Below, one piece after another: positions 6,893-15,384 of a DNA stretch of 32,498 nt. The stretch is taken from NCBI GenBank assembly GCA_013285735.1, contig JABDGZ010000019.1:1-32498 (forward strand), read 5' to 3'. Made by a program: the position numbers and the translations under genes. The notes below the pieces were generated by a model, which saw only the letters and a list, made by a program, of their open reading frames with translations, did not search any database and was not told the origin of the DNA. Positions within the stretch are counted from its first letter, which is position 1. Each line of letters opens with the position of its first letter. The stretch comes from Candidatus Omnitrophota bacterium. GTDB lineage: Bacteria; Omnitrophota; Gorgyraeia; Zapsychrales; Fredricksoniimonadaceae.

Positions 6893-7714
6893 ATGTACAA
6901 TGACTTCTACAAGTTTAAAGAAGCCCCCTTTAACATAACCTCTGACCCTGATTTCTTTTTTTCCTCATCACGCCATGAAGAAGCCTTTAGCCATCTGCTT
7001 TACGGCATCTCCTTGCGTAAGGGAATTATTGTCATCACCGGTGAAATTGGTACCGGCAAAACCACCCTTTGCCGCACCTTGCTTAACCGTTTGGATAAGA
7101 CAGTTAAAACGGCCCTCATTCTAAATCCCAATTTCTCGGATTTGCAATTGCTGCAGATGATCATCAACGATTTAGGCATTCGCTATACTAAAAAAACAAA
7201 ACTTGATCTGGTCGGTGCCATCACTTTATTTTTGACGGAAGAATCCGCCAAAGGGCACAACGTAGCTGTCATTATCGACGAATGCCAAAATCTCAACATT
7301 CGCCAGCTGGAGCAAATCCGGCTTTTATCCAATCTTGAAACCGAAAAAGAAAAACTGCTGCAGATCATTTTAGTCGGCCAGCCGGAGTTGACTGAAAAAC
7401 TTAAGAACCCTGCCCTGCGCCAACTGACCCAGCGGGTGACCGTGCGTTATCACATTCTCCCTTTACAAAAAAATGAGATCGGGGATTATATCAATCACCG
7501 CCTGAAAGTGGCTGGTGCCAGCCCCAAACTTCAATTTACACAAGAAGCTATAGACGCCATTTATACCATTTCACAAGGCACCCCCAGGATCATCAATATC
7601 CTCTGTGACCGTGCCCTGTTAGCTGGATTCTCACGGGAAATGTTTGCGATTGACCATTCCCTGATCCAGGAAAGCGCCAAGGAGACGCAATATACCTATG
7701 AGTATCATTCATGA
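6893..7714 (+). CDS. GspA/ExeA-like AAA ATPase
   Basis: The protein has 273 residues. The start MYNDFYKFKEAPFNITSDPD, with FFFSSSRHEEAFSHLLYGI after it, is the hallmark N-terminus of the ExeA/GspA family ('F-x-x-x-P-F-x-x-x-P-D-P'). Walker A is GEIGTGKTT (50-58), Walker B is VAVIIDECQNL (124-134), and LRLLSNLET-type plus VGQPEL segments follow as sensor I. There is no transmembrane segment or peptidoglycan-binding domain after the ATPase, unlike Aeromonas ExeA, so this is the short form. Such ATPases work with a GspB partner to place type II secretion or type IV pilus components in the envelope. The next gene encodes that partner and overlaps it by 17 bases. No T2SS core genes are in the window. 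Confidence 0.87.
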   Translation: MYNDFYKFKEAPFNITSDPDFFFSSSRHEEAFSHLLYGISLRKGIIVITGEIGTGKTTLCRTLLNRLDKTVKTALILNPNFSDLQLLQMIINDLGIRYTKKTKLDLVGAITLFLTEESAKGHNVAVIIDECQNLNIRQLEQIRLLSNLETEKEKLLQIILVGQPELTEKLKNPALRQLTQRVTVRYHILPLQKNEIGDYINHRLKVAGASPKLQFTQEAIDAIYTISQGTPRIINILCDRALLAGFSREMFAIDHSLIQESAKETQYTYEYHS

Positions 7715-8204
7715 CGCGCTAAAAAAAACCCAACAAGGATTAGCCTCTCAAAACTCTTCTGAGCGCCTTTACGAGGACCCTCCTGAAGTTTTACAATCTG
7801 CCGGTCAAGAAAAAAGCAAAAGTGAAACAATCGCTCTTCAAAATAATTTCAGTCCGCTATTCGCTATTATCTGTTCTCTCGCCATTACCATTGCGTCTGC
7901 CTGGTATATTATTCAATATTTCCATAACCAATTACCTGATTTTAAAATAGTTGACCGTAAACCATTTTATCAATTGATCAATACTATACGCATGCCCAGC
8001 CTTACAGCACAGGCACCTGAGAATGTTGACCCATTAAACATCCAGGGGGTCATGTCCAATACATCAGGTAATTTAGTTTTGATTAATGGCCAGGTTTATC
8101 AGACAGGCGACACGGTGGACGGTGCTAAAATCACTAAAATCAATTTAGACTCGATCATTGTGATGACGAATGGCACAGAAAAAACAATCCACGTAAAAAA
8201 TTAG
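7698..8204 (+). CDS. GspB-like membrane protein, partner of the GspA-like ATPase
   Basis: The protein has 168 residues and starts at ATG 7698 inside the upstream gene, with AAGGAG 13 bases before it. A short cytoplasmic N-terminus (MSIIHDALKKTQQGLASQ) is typical of GspB/PilP-like partners of ExeA-family ATPases. One transmembrane segment follows (about 52-73), then a periplasmic linker. The C-terminal beta domain (about 105-168) reads LNIQGVMSNTSGNLVLINGQ, then GDTVDGAKITKINLDSIIV. This is the T2SSB-type domain seen in GspB and in PilP: a 'G-x-x-x-V-L-I-N-G-x-x-x-x-x-G-x-x-V' strand pair. It probably anchors a secretin or pilus complex. The TAG stop overlaps the TAA stop of the convergent gene within TTAG at 8201-8204. 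Confidence 0.78.
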   Translation: MSIIHDALKKTQQGLASQNSSERLYEDPPEVLQSAGQEKSKSETIALQNNFSPLFAIICSLAITIASAWYIIQYFHNQLPDFKIVDRKPFYQLINTIRMPSLTAQAPENVDPLNIQGVMSNTSGNLVLINGQVYQTGDTVDGAKITKINLDSIIVMTNGTEKTIHVKN

Positions 8205-9787
8205 AACCTTTGCGTTCTTAGTTCTTGCAAGACAATCTGTCGATCAATTAAAGCCTTCACCTCATTAGGGTCTTTCTGTAAAGCCCGGTTGAAATCTTCC
8301 AAAGCGCGTTTATCTTCTCCCAACATATAAAACGCCACTCCCCGGTCCACATAGATATGTACAAAATCTGGTTTAAGTTCAATAACCTGGGTCAAGGCCT
8401 CGACCTCTAGATGCCATTGCCGAAGCTGAAAAAACGCATGACCTTTGTTTTGATACGCACCAGCATTTTGAGGATCTATCTTAAGAAGAACATCGATATC
8501 TTTTAACGCTAGGCGAGGCTGATGGATCGTCAAATAATAATCTGAACGATTAAGGTATCCATCAGCAAATCCAGGGTACTGGGATATGAAATTAGTCCAT
8601 AGCGTCCCGCTATCCCGCCATACCCCTATCTGCTGACTGCTTAAAAAAATGATAAAGATAAACCAAAAAAGTCCTAATGAACCAACCCATTTCTTCAACG
8701 GGAAACTCTCCCACATACCAACGAGTATTAACAAAAATCCCACGGATGGAAGATATAAATACCTGTCATAAATAATAGATTCACTGACCCCGTGTATATG
8801 CAGGAAGGGTAGAATCGTCAATAAAAACCACCATAATCCCAGAAAACAAATCCGCCCTCCAGGCTTTTGGCGAAAAGCAGTAAAAAAAAGAAACACCGCC
8901 CCGCCCATGACCGTAAATAATAAAAACGCCTGTTGAGTATAATAAGTTGTTGGATACAAACAAGAAAGCGGATGGGGAATAAAGAATTTCTGTGCATATA
9001 TCCAAAGCGCTTCGCATGAAAGATTGATCCGATGAAACAAGGAAAAATGTTGTGTCAAAAAAGTGGGGACAAAATCAGCAGTGACATGATGAGCTGCTTT
9101 AAAGGTAAGCCATCCAAAATAAAAAGACATCAAAAAGAATGGTATTTTACGAAGCACTTGGTCTCGATCGATTCTTCCCTGCAAATAATAATCAACCGCC
9201 AATAAAACAAAAGGCAAGGACATGGTCAGTCCACTGTAAAATAAAAGCGCTAAAGAAAAACTAATGACTACCAGGATTTCAAACCTAAACTTCTGTACAG
9301 GAACCCGGCTACTCCATACATATAAAATAACAGCGCTTAAAAAGAAAAAGGTGCCGATTAAATAAGTTTGGGCAGTGGCCAAGGCAACAGGTTCAACATG
9401 AAGCGGGTGTAAGCCAAACAATAACGCTGCCATCAGCGCAGCACCTGCTCTTTCGGTAAGCAAGTAAATTAAGATAAAAACCGCCCCAACATCAAGGCAA
9501 TGCAAAAGAACACTGACGCCATGATACCCCAAGGGATTCGTGCCAAAAAAGTGATACTCTGCAGTATAAAATATCATCGAAAACGGGATGAATCTCTCAA
9601 ACTGGCCAGTCCACATCGTTACCAAAATTGTTTGGATACCATGCCAAGAGAAATCCTTGATCAATGGATTATCCAAAAGAACACTAGGGACATCCCAGTT
9701 TGTAAAACCATTAAAGAGTGCTGGTAAAAAGAAAAGAAAAACAACTGCGGGGACTACGCTGGCATAAACAAAAACTTTTTTATTCAA
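8201..9787 (-). CDS. TMTC/PMT-like multi-pass membrane protein with C-terminal TPRs
   Basis: The start chosen is TTG at 9787 (MNKKVFVYASVVPAVVFLFF), because GGGAG sits 7 bases upstream. A longer frame from TTG 9817 adds ten hydrophilic residues with no ribosome site. The 528-residue product has about ten to eleven hydrophobic segments, with family-like signatures: NGFTNWD after the first helix, YHGVSVLLHCLDVGAVFIL and FGLHPLHVEPVA. These resemble the GT-C fold of TMTC O-mannosyltransferase-like proteins common in deep-branching bacteria. The last 100 residues contain three TPR units (ALKDIDVLLKIDPQNAGAY..., EALTQVIELKPDFVHIYVDR, ALEDFNRALQKDPNEVKALI). The expected role is glycosylation of exported proteins or a polymer from a lipid-linked sugar, on the periplasmic side. 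It probably has its own promoter. Confidence 0.72.
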   Translation of the reverse strand: MNKKVFVYASVVPAVVFLFFLPALFNGFTNWDVPSVLLDNPLIKDFSWHGIQTILVTMWTGQFERFIPFSMIFYTAEYHFFGTNPLGYHGVSVLLHCLDVGAVFILIYLLTERAGAALMAALLFGLHPLHVEPVALATAQTYLIGTFFFLSAVILYVWSSRVPVQKFRFEILVVISFSLALLFYSGLTMSLPFVLLAVDYYLQGRIDRDQVLRKIPFFLMSFYFGWLTFKAAHHVTADFVPTFLTQHFSLFHRINLSCEALWIYAQKFFIPHPLSCLYPTTYYTQQAFLLFTVMGGAVFLFFTAFRQKPGGRICFLGLWWFLLTILPFLHIHGVSESIIYDRYLYLPSVGFLLILVGMWESFPLKKWVGSLGLFWFIFIIFLSSQQIGVWRDSGTLWTNFISQYPGFADGYLNRSDYYLTIHQPRLALKDIDVLLKIDPQNAGAYQNKGHAFFQLRQWHLEVEALTQVIELKPDFVHIYVDRGVAFYMLGEDKRALEDFNRALQKDPNEVKALIDRQIVLQELRTQRF

Positions 9788-9854
9788 AACCTCTCTCCCA
9801 TTGAGGCTCTCACCCAATCATCATTTTAAAACACCTCTCATTGATGAACGGTTT

Positions 9855-9860
9855 ATTATA
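9855..9860 (-). promoter_or_regulatory. Possible -10 box for the TMTC-like gene
   Basis: The 122-base space between the PqiC-like gene and the TMTC-like gene contains TATAAT on the minus strand (9860..9855), 67 bases before TTG 9787. No good -35 sequence is seen at the expected position. It is listed because the gap is the only one in this part of the minus strand large enough for a new transcript. Confidence 0.35.
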
Positions 9861-9909
9861 TTAGAGAAAAACTAAAATATCAGCTAATTATTAGGAAACA
9901 AACAGAGGC

Positions 9910-10539
9910 TCATCTTTTTTTATTTTCAAGGATCCCAAGTTCTTGAGCGATCTGACCACTTAATGACGCGCAAGCTATACTTAGCGTCTTGGCTAAGCCT
10001 AAGTAACTCTTCGGGTTGATAGCTGTATGAAACTCTGATCTTTTGATAATCAGTGTTTTTGAATTTTGCACATCAATAATCATCCATTGCACGGTAAATA
10101 CCATGCCCTTATCAAGATCACTATCTAATTGGACAACTTCCTCAACAACTTCATATTTAACTGACAATGATGAGCCCCAAGGATACAATATCAATTTTGC
10201 CCCCGGAAGCATCATTGTAAGGTCTTCTCTGATTAAACGCGCAAGCCCCAGGTCAAGGGATTCCCCCCAGCGGTCAAATTGGGCAAATTGAAGCATTTTG
10301 TCCGGGCTTTGTGTCACCATTTGCGGCCTGTATTGATATTCAGGAATCTTCACTGGCCCGATACCAATAATCACACCTGGGGTAATATTTATTTTTTTAC
10401 TTACTTGAGTTTCATCGACAGGTGAAAGCGCATAAAACCGCGGTGTTGGACTTGTAGGTATAGATAAGCATCCGCTTAAAAGCACGGTGAGGCACACCGC
10501 ACATAAAGCCACACATTTTTTAATCGTCATTTGTTTCAT
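9910..10539 (-). CDS. PqiC-like ABC-transport auxiliary lipoprotein
   Basis: The protein has 209 residues. The start ATG 10539 has AGGAGA directly upstream and lies one base after the stop of the MCE gene. A lipoprotein signal ends in LLSGC (Cys24 would carry the lipid). The body has the PqiC/DUF330 pattern: PTSPTPRFYALSPV right after the lipid, then IGIGPVKIPEYQYRPQMV, and FDRWGESLDLGLARLIREDL (helix with W-G-E). It ends with LSGQIAQELGI. Members of this family sit in the outer membrane and attach to MCE-protein tunnels (PqiB or MlaD-type), passing lipids between membranes. Its place at the end of the Mla-type operon agrees. Residue 25 is Leu, so normal sorting to the outer membrane is expected. 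Confidence 0.88.
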   Translation of the reverse strand: MKQMTIKKCVALCAVCLTVLLSGCLSIPTSPTPRFYALSPVDETQVSKKINITPGVIIGIGPVKIPEYQYRPQMVTQSPDKMLQFAQFDRWGESLDLGLARLIREDLTMMLPGAKLILYPWGSSLSVKYEVVEEVVQLDSDLDKGMVFTVQWMIIDVQNSKTLIIKRSEFHTAINPKSYLGLAKTLSIACASLSGQIAQELGILENKKR

Positions 10540-10540
10540 T

Positions 10541-11248
10541 TTATTCTCCTGCCTTTCCTTTTAATAAACTTTCCGGATGCTCTTCAAGATATTCAGTAAG
10601 TAAACTCAATGAATGCATGGCCTGCTGTGTCTCCTGAAGGGTACTCTGCATATCGTTGAGACTTCTAGGTATTTCGTTGGAATTGACTATTTTATTAATT
10701 CCCTGGGCGGTCGATTCCAAATTTTTAGCAATTTCTTTAATCGGCAATGCATTCATAATTTCAGAAATATCCGGAGAGGTTGGAAGTGTTGGTAATTCTG
10801 GATATTCTTTAAGGATGCCGCGAAGTTTTGCTGGCTTGTCCGGATAAAAATCAAATGAAATCATCAGCTGGCCTGTTAAAAAATTCTGCACCTCAAGCTT
10901 CCCCCTTAACCCCAATGCAATCATCTTCTTATCCCCATCTAATTCCCCAAAACTGGGACCACCCTTTATACGGCCCTGTTCAATCTCAACAATAACCGGC
11001 AACATAATAGTCCCTGCTTTTGCGTCATAAATCAGGCTGATGTCTTTGACAGTGCCAATACTGACACCCCGAAACATAACAGGGGCGCCTACGGAAAGGC
11101 CTTTAACAGAACCATCAAAATACAAAACAAATTTACTTGTCCGTTTAAAAAGATCTCCTGAACCAAAAATCACTATTCCCGCCGTTAACAATACCAAGGC
11201 AAAGATAACAAATACCCCAATCACTGTTTTATTAACTTTTTTGCTCAT
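10541..11248 (-). CDS. mlaD: MlaD-like MCE-domain protein
   Basis: The protein has 235 residues. A short cytoplasmic tip (MSKKVNK) is followed by one transmembrane helix (about 8-30) and a single MCE domain (about 37-118). The MCE signature is clear: FVLYFDGSVKGLSVGAPVMF, RGVSIGTVKDI. The remaining 100 residues are predicted helical (IKEIAKNLESTAQGINKIV, LNDMQSTLQETQQAMHSLSL), as in MCE proteins that build a periplasmic barrel or needle. It is the substrate-binding part of the lipid ABC transporter, held on the periplasmic face of the inner membrane. AGGAAG lies upstream of ATG 11248. The start overlaps the ATPase gene by 17 bases. The symbol is used in the sense of the family; a PqiB-like role with the PqiC-like lipoprotein is equally possible. 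Confidence 0.88.
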   Translation of the reverse strand: MSKKVNKTVIGVFVIFALVLLTAGIVIFGSGDLFKRTSKFVLYFDGSVKGLSVGAPVMFRGVSIGTVKDISLIYDAKAGTIMLPVIVEIEQGRIKGGPSFGELDGDKKMIALGLRGKLEVQNFLTGQLMISFDFYPDKPAKLRGILKEYPELPTLPTSPDISEIMNALPIKEIAKNLESTAQGINKIVNSNEIPRSLNDMQSTLQETQQAMHSLSLLTEYLEEHPESLLKGKAGE

Positions 11249-12008
11249 CTTTTATGCTTCCTCTCGTTAAAAATTCAATAACCCTGGAATCCTTAGAATT
11301 AGCTAACAAGGCCTTGGGGTCACCGGTCGCGATCATGGTTTTACTTTTCTCATCAAGAAACACAGAATTATTCCCTATGGCAAAAATACTGGCAAGCTCA
11401 TGGGTTACAATAACGATGGTAGCCCCCAAACCATCCCGTAATTCAAGGATCAAATCATCAAGCATTCGTGAGTTGATGGGGTCAAGCCCTGCTGAGGGCT
11501 CATCAAAGAAAATAATTTCCGGATCAAGCGCAATAGCCCGTGCAAGGCTTACCCTTTTACACATCCCCCCGCTCATCCCTGAGGGGTAAGAATCCTCATA
11601 CCCTTCTAAACCTACCAACGAAAGCTTTAACGCTACAATTTCCTGTATCTGTTGCCTGGATAATTTTGTATAAAGCTGTAAAGGGAGCGCCACATTCTCC
11701 CCAACCGTCAATGAACTCCATAAAGCGCCGCTTTGATACAAAACCCCAAAACCCCGCATAATCTTCTGTTGCCCCTTTTTTTCTTCATCCCAATAACTCT
11801 TAGCATAAAACAAAACCTTACCTTTAACTGGCTCTTTAAGACCAATCATGCTCTTGAGCAAGGTGCTTTTTCCGCATCCGCTCACTCCCATGACAATAAA
11901 AATATCACCTTTGTTCACGCTAAAGTTGAGATTTTGCATGACAATGTCATCGTCGTATCCTATGTCAAGTCCTTGCACTTCTATAACCGGCTGCATCGTT
12001 GAATCCAT
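11232..12008 (-). CDS. mlaF: MlaF-like ABC transporter ATPase
   Basis: The protein has 258 residues from ATG 12008, which has GGGAG 9 bases upstream and begins 4 bases after the permease stop. The open frame continues to 12164, but the extra 52 residues would run antisense-like through the permease gene in another frame and have no homology. ABC motifs: Walker A GVSGCGKST (41-49), Q-loop VLYQSGALWSSLTVGEN (Q92), signature MSGGM (145-149), Walker B IIFFDEPSAGLDP (165-177) and H-loop VTHEL (H203). The YQSGALWSSLTVGENV stretch is specific to MlaF/Mkl-type ATPases. It powers phospholipid movement through the MlaE-like permease. The genes lie in the order permease, ATPase, MCE protein, lipoprotein. 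Confidence 0.93.
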   Translation of the reverse strand: MDSTMQPVIEVQGLDIGYDDDIVMQNLNFSVNKGDIFIVMGVSGCGKSTLLKSMIGLKEPVKGKVLFYAKSYWDEEKKGQQKIMRGFGVLYQSGALWSSLTVGENVALPLQLYTKLSRQQIQEIVALKLSLVGLEGYEDSYPSGMSGGMCKRVSLARAIALDPEIIFFDEPSAGLDPINSRMLDDLILELRDGLGATIVIVTHELASIFAIGNNSVFLDEKSKTMIATGDPKALLANSKDSRVIEFLTRGSIKDEQKS

Positions 12009-12012
12009 AAGC

Positions 12013-13140
12013 TTATACTCCCAACATCTGGCAAATAAAGGTGATGATGGCCGTGGCAATGACAATACCGGTGATGGCCGTAACAACAGCCGAAGTAGCG
12101 GCCTTTCCAACACCAGCTGCATCCCGTTCACATTCCATGCCACGCAAACACCCAGAGATTGCAATAATCACACCAAAAACAAAACTGTGTATAAGCCCTA
12201 TCCACAAGTAACTCATTTTTATAGCCTGCTGAGTATCGTTTAAATATTCAATCGGATTAAGATGAAACATGACCGTACTGATAAGAAAACCTCCTAAGAC
12301 ACCCATGAAATCGGCATATATAGTCAGGATAGGCATCATCAGTATTAATGAAAGAACACGCGGGACAACTAAAAATTCAACAGGAGAAACGCCTAATGTT
12401 TTAAGCGCGTCAATTTCCTCATTTGTCTGCATCATCCCGAGTTCTGCTGCGAAAGACGCACCAATACGTCCGGACACAATAATACCTGTCATCACCGCTG
12501 ACAATACACGCACCATGGCAATCCCGACTATGTCAGAAATATAAATTTGGGCCCCAAACATTTTAAGCTGTATGGAAGCCACAAAGGCCAGGATCATGCC
12601 TACCAATAAACTTATCAGAGAAACAAGCAGCAAGGTATCAACCCCGCTTCTCCTGATGAGTAACATAAAATCATCCCAGCGAAAATATACCTTCCCCGTA
12701 ATCAGACGGCCAAAAGAAACTGCGATATCCCCTAGAAAACCAAGACCTGAATAAAAATTTTCACTGATTTGTAAAGCTTTTGTCCCCACGTATTCTAAAA
12801 ATGATTCACGTTCCTTCGGAGGCGAAATATGTTTTTCATGGACCTTTAACGCAAGCATTAAAAGTTTTTGTGCTTCCTGCGGCAATCCATCACGGGCGAT
12901 TTGAATGTTCTTACGCTCACACTCCTTGATCAACTTAAGCAAAAAAGCTATAAGCCCGCAGTCCCACCTTAAGTCTTGTGCGACACCAAAATTTATCTGA
13001 ACGATATCAGGATGGGTGGTGAGTTGCGAAGTAACTAGACTTTCCGAAAGAAGACCTGCGGATATATGCCAATCCCCGCTTAGTTTAATAAGAAGTGTTG
13101 CGGGGGTAGAATAATCAAAAACAAGTTTTTCAGATATCAT
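12013..13140 (-). CDS. mlaE: MlaE-like lipid transport permease with N-terminal STAS-like domain
   Basis: The protein has 375 residues, longer than E. coli MlaE (about 260). The extra part is an N-terminal domain (about 1-110) with the STAS pattern: ATLLIKLSGDWHI, a helix, IVQINFGVAQDLRWDCGLIA. It corresponds to MlaB fused to the permease, and no separate mlaB is present. The usual STAS 'D-S/T-x-G' is DCG here, so a phosphorylated Ser is missing. The rest is a standard MlaE domain: about five membrane helices with VGRIGASFAAELGMMQTNEE-type core (ISGRIGASFAAELGMM as VSGRIGASF), IDALKTLGVSP coupling helix and GCLRGMECERDAAGVGKAAT near the end. No ribosome site is seen. It lies 24 bases after the autotransporter stop and is probably in the same transcript. 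Confidence 0.9.
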   Translation of the reverse strand: MISEKLVFDYSTPATLLIKLSGDWHISAGLLSESLVTSQLTTHPDIVQINFGVAQDLRWDCGLIAFLLKLIKECERKNIQIARDGLPQEAQKLLMLALKVHEKHISPPKERESFLEYVGTKALQISENFYSGLGFLGDIAVSFGRLITGKVYFRWDDFMLLIRRSGVDTLLLVSLISLLVGMILAFVASIQLKMFGAQIYISDIVGIAMVRVLSAVMTGIIVSGRIGASFAAELGMMQTNEEIDALKTLGVSPVEFLVVPRVLSLILMMPILTIYADFMGVLGGFLISTVMFHLNPIEYLNDTQQAIKMSYLWIGLIHSFVFGVIIAISGCLRGMECERDAAGVGKAATSAVVTAITGIVIATAIITFICQMLGV

Positions 13141-13150
13141 ACATATAAAT

Positions 13151-13164
13151 ATTTATCGATAAAT
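13151..13164. repeat. Perfect 14-bp palindrome between autotransporter and mlaE
   Basis: ATTTATCGATAAAT is perfectly symmetrical and fills most of the 24-base gap between the autotransporter stop codon and the mlaE-like start. It is AT-rich and too weak for a terminator, with no T-tract. It could be a repressor operator or chance; nothing else in the window repeats it. Confidence 0.35.
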
Positions 13165-15330
13165 TTAAAAGCCAATCGTGAGCTTCATCGTCACCTGATT
13201 AGCCGTATAACCGTCATCTCTTATAAAATAATCGTACCCCGCTTCAATCGACCATGTTTTCTTACTGCATACACACGAAAGAAGTGTGATAGCAGCACCC
13301 ACATTATATGTATCAGGAGACGTCTTAAGTCCTGTCGTATAAAACGAAGGTGATCCTGGGGCCGTAAAATTTGCAGTCTGTCCCTGCGTTGGATTAAGGA
13401 AATCATAAAGCCACTTGAAATGGAGATCAGGAATAAGTGTCCAGTTATGATAACCGAAGCCACGCTCCACCTTCGCTCCCAGGCCAGACTCGAGAAAATC
13501 ATAGCCCTGTGGCTTTGCATGCAAATCGATGTCACCAGCACCTGTTTCCGTATAGCTATCTAAATTCACACGGCTATATTGAAGTGAGGCAAGCGGCGTG
13601 ATCACAAATTGTTGAGGTACCGCAATGTGATACCCGGAATTCAAATAAGTAGTGTAGTCTTGCCCGTCGTACTCGGATTTCGCTGTTAGATCTACACCAG
13701 GGAACACAATATTCCGCATGCCTGAATACTGATTAATACCGACTGACTCACTACCATTGATGTACCAGGGACCTTGTTCATGACCGATATAGACCGTTGG
13801 TTGGTAAGAATCAAACTCCGTGTTGGTATTATAGGTGTTGCCATCGATGGTAGTATGTGCGTACCCAAAACCTAATCCCGCGCGTGTGTCCGGCCCCAGT
13901 GGTGTGTCGTAAGCGATCATCGTACCAAATATACTTGAAGAATATCCCGAGAATGCGCCTTGATCTTGCTGGTTACCAAAATATCCAAACCCTTTTGCCC
14001 ACCAACCACCATGCGGATCATTTTCCTGACAGTTCGAGGTATCATCATACGGCCGGCTAAACTGGCTGCACATATCCAGACGGGACAACCAAAGATTCTC
14101 AAATTCACGGGCGCCTTGAAATGTTACCAAGGGTGCCGCCAAACTCGTCGCCGATGGATTAAGCTGGGCGACCGCGTTAATAACCGCTGCCGGGTCTGTA
14201 AGTGCATTGATTGCCGTTAAAACACTGGTAAGTCCTGCTGTTAGAGAAATGCCTAATAAGACTGGTACTACCGGATTGGATGCTACCTGTAATGGGACGC
14301 TATCCGTTTTTATTTCTGCCTGACCATTGGGACCATTGACAATAGAGAACTTATAAAGTGGATTGGTAGGATCTGTAACCGTGGCAAGAGCACCCGTACC
14401 GCTTCCTTGGACAACAGTGAACTCGTTTCCAGGTACAATTAATGAGGTAGTTGGAATATTTACATCGATGGCAAGTCCTGTTCCAAGCCCTGAAGCTCCT
14501 CCAACCACTATCACGTGGCCATAAATTGATGAACTATACAAGGTCGTATCAATGACCCCGTTAGTACCGATCGTCAAGGCACCGTTAATATTTAATGTAT
14601 TTGTCCCGAGAGAAAATTTATACGTATCTACCGCACCAACGATTGTTGCACTCACTCCGGAAGAATTAGTCCCACCAACAACACTGATGTCCTTAAGACC
14701 ACTGGCACCACCGACAGCACCAGTCAGTTGACTATTACTAGCAAGATCTAAGGTGCCTGTACCAGCCGTATTCGTAAAGAGAGCGCCTGTGACTGTTGTA
14801 TTTGCAGAAAGAGAAATCGTACCGTCACCGGTAAAAGTTGTCCCCGCTGACACGGTGTTCGCGGTCCCGCTTTCGAAATTCACTGTACCGGTTCCGACAT
14901 TCATCGCGGTTGTATTGACCGCCCCTAGAAAAGTATCCGTATTGGTACCGGCACCAGCGGTGATGTTGAGAAACCTTTGAGCTCCTCCTATATATCCATA
15001 CACCGTCGATGTGCCATTGAAAACAATATTAGACTCACTAGCAACATCAGTGGTGATCGCAGGAAGCAAAGAATTAATCGCGACACCAGAGCTTAATTCA
15101 TTTTCGGTAAAAATATCCTGTGTCCCAACATTCAAGGTCCCGCCACTACCTTGACTGACCATCTCAACACCACCCGTCACACCCGTTCCACTGCCAGGTG
15201 CGCTTGCATTGGTTCCGCTCAAATTAATGGGTGTACTGCCGGTGATTGTTTGCCCATCAAAAGCAAAACCCGGTGAGCACCAAACCATAATAAAAATAAC
15301 GATAAACAAAGAATAAAATATTCGTTTCAT
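13165..15330 (-). CDS. Autotransporter (type Va secretion) with short Gly/Thr/Asn-rich passenger
   Basis: The protein has 721 residues. ATG 15330 has a strong AAAGGAG at ideal distance. A signal peptide (MKRIFYSLFIVIFIMVWCSP, cleavage near GFA-FD) is followed by a repetitive Gly/Thr/Ser/Asn/Val passenger (about 25-350) whose short strands (GTGTVNFESG, GTGTLDLASNSQLTG, GTNTLNINGALTIG) fit a beta-helix. Residues 350-420 form a linker with helical parts. Residues about 441-721 form the autotransporter beta-barrel: GGWWAKGFGYFGNQQDQGAF, GTMIAYDTPLG, LGFGYAHTTI, alternating strands, and the last residues VTMKLTIGF ending in Phe as needed for BAM assembly. Four cysteines (C421, C434 and a CVC near the end) are unusual for the class. 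The passenger function is unknown; adhesion or surface coating is a guess. Confidence 0.88.
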   Translation of the reverse strand: MKRIFYSLFIVIFIMVWCSPGFAFDGQTITGSTPINLSGTNASAPGSGTGVTGGVEMVSQGSGGTLNVGTQDIFTENELSSGVAINSLLPAITTDVASESNIVFNGTSTVYGYIGGAQRFLNITAGAGTNTDTFLGAVNTTAMNVGTGTVNFESGTANTVSAGTTFTGDGTISLSANTTVTGALFTNTAGTGTLDLASNSQLTGAVGGASGLKDISVVGGTNSSGVSATIVGAVDTYKFSLGTNTLNINGALTIGTNGVIDTTLYSSSIYGHVIVVGGASGLGTGLAIDVNIPTTSLIVPGNEFTVVQGSGTGALATVTDPTNPLYKFSIVNGPNGQAEIKTDSVPLQVASNPVVPVLLGISLTAGLTSVLTAINALTDPAAVINAVAQLNPSATSLAAPLVTFQGAREFENLWLSRLDMCSQFSRPYDDTSNCQENDPHGGWWAKGFGYFGNQQDQGAFSGYSSSIFGTMIAYDTPLGPDTRAGLGFGYAHTTIDGNTYNTNTEFDSYQPTVYIGHEQGPWYINGSESVGINQYSGMRNIVFPGVDLTAKSEYDGQDYTTYLNSGYHIAVPQQFVITPLASLQYSRVNLDSYTETGAGDIDLHAKPQGYDFLESGLGAKVERGFGYHNWTLIPDLHFKWLYDFLNPTQGQTANFTAPGSPSFYTTGLKTSPDTYNVGAAITLLSCVCSKKTWSIEAGYDYFIRDDGYTANQVTMKLTIGF

Positions 15331-15384
15331 AAAAGAAACTCCTTTGGGTGTTGGTTTTAGGTATGATATTAGGTGGGCAAAACA

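Noticed and set aside
12009-12164. N-terminal extension of the MlaF-like ATPase
   Set aside because: It runs in another frame through the permease gene, has no ABC homology, and the ATG at 12008 has a good ribosome site.
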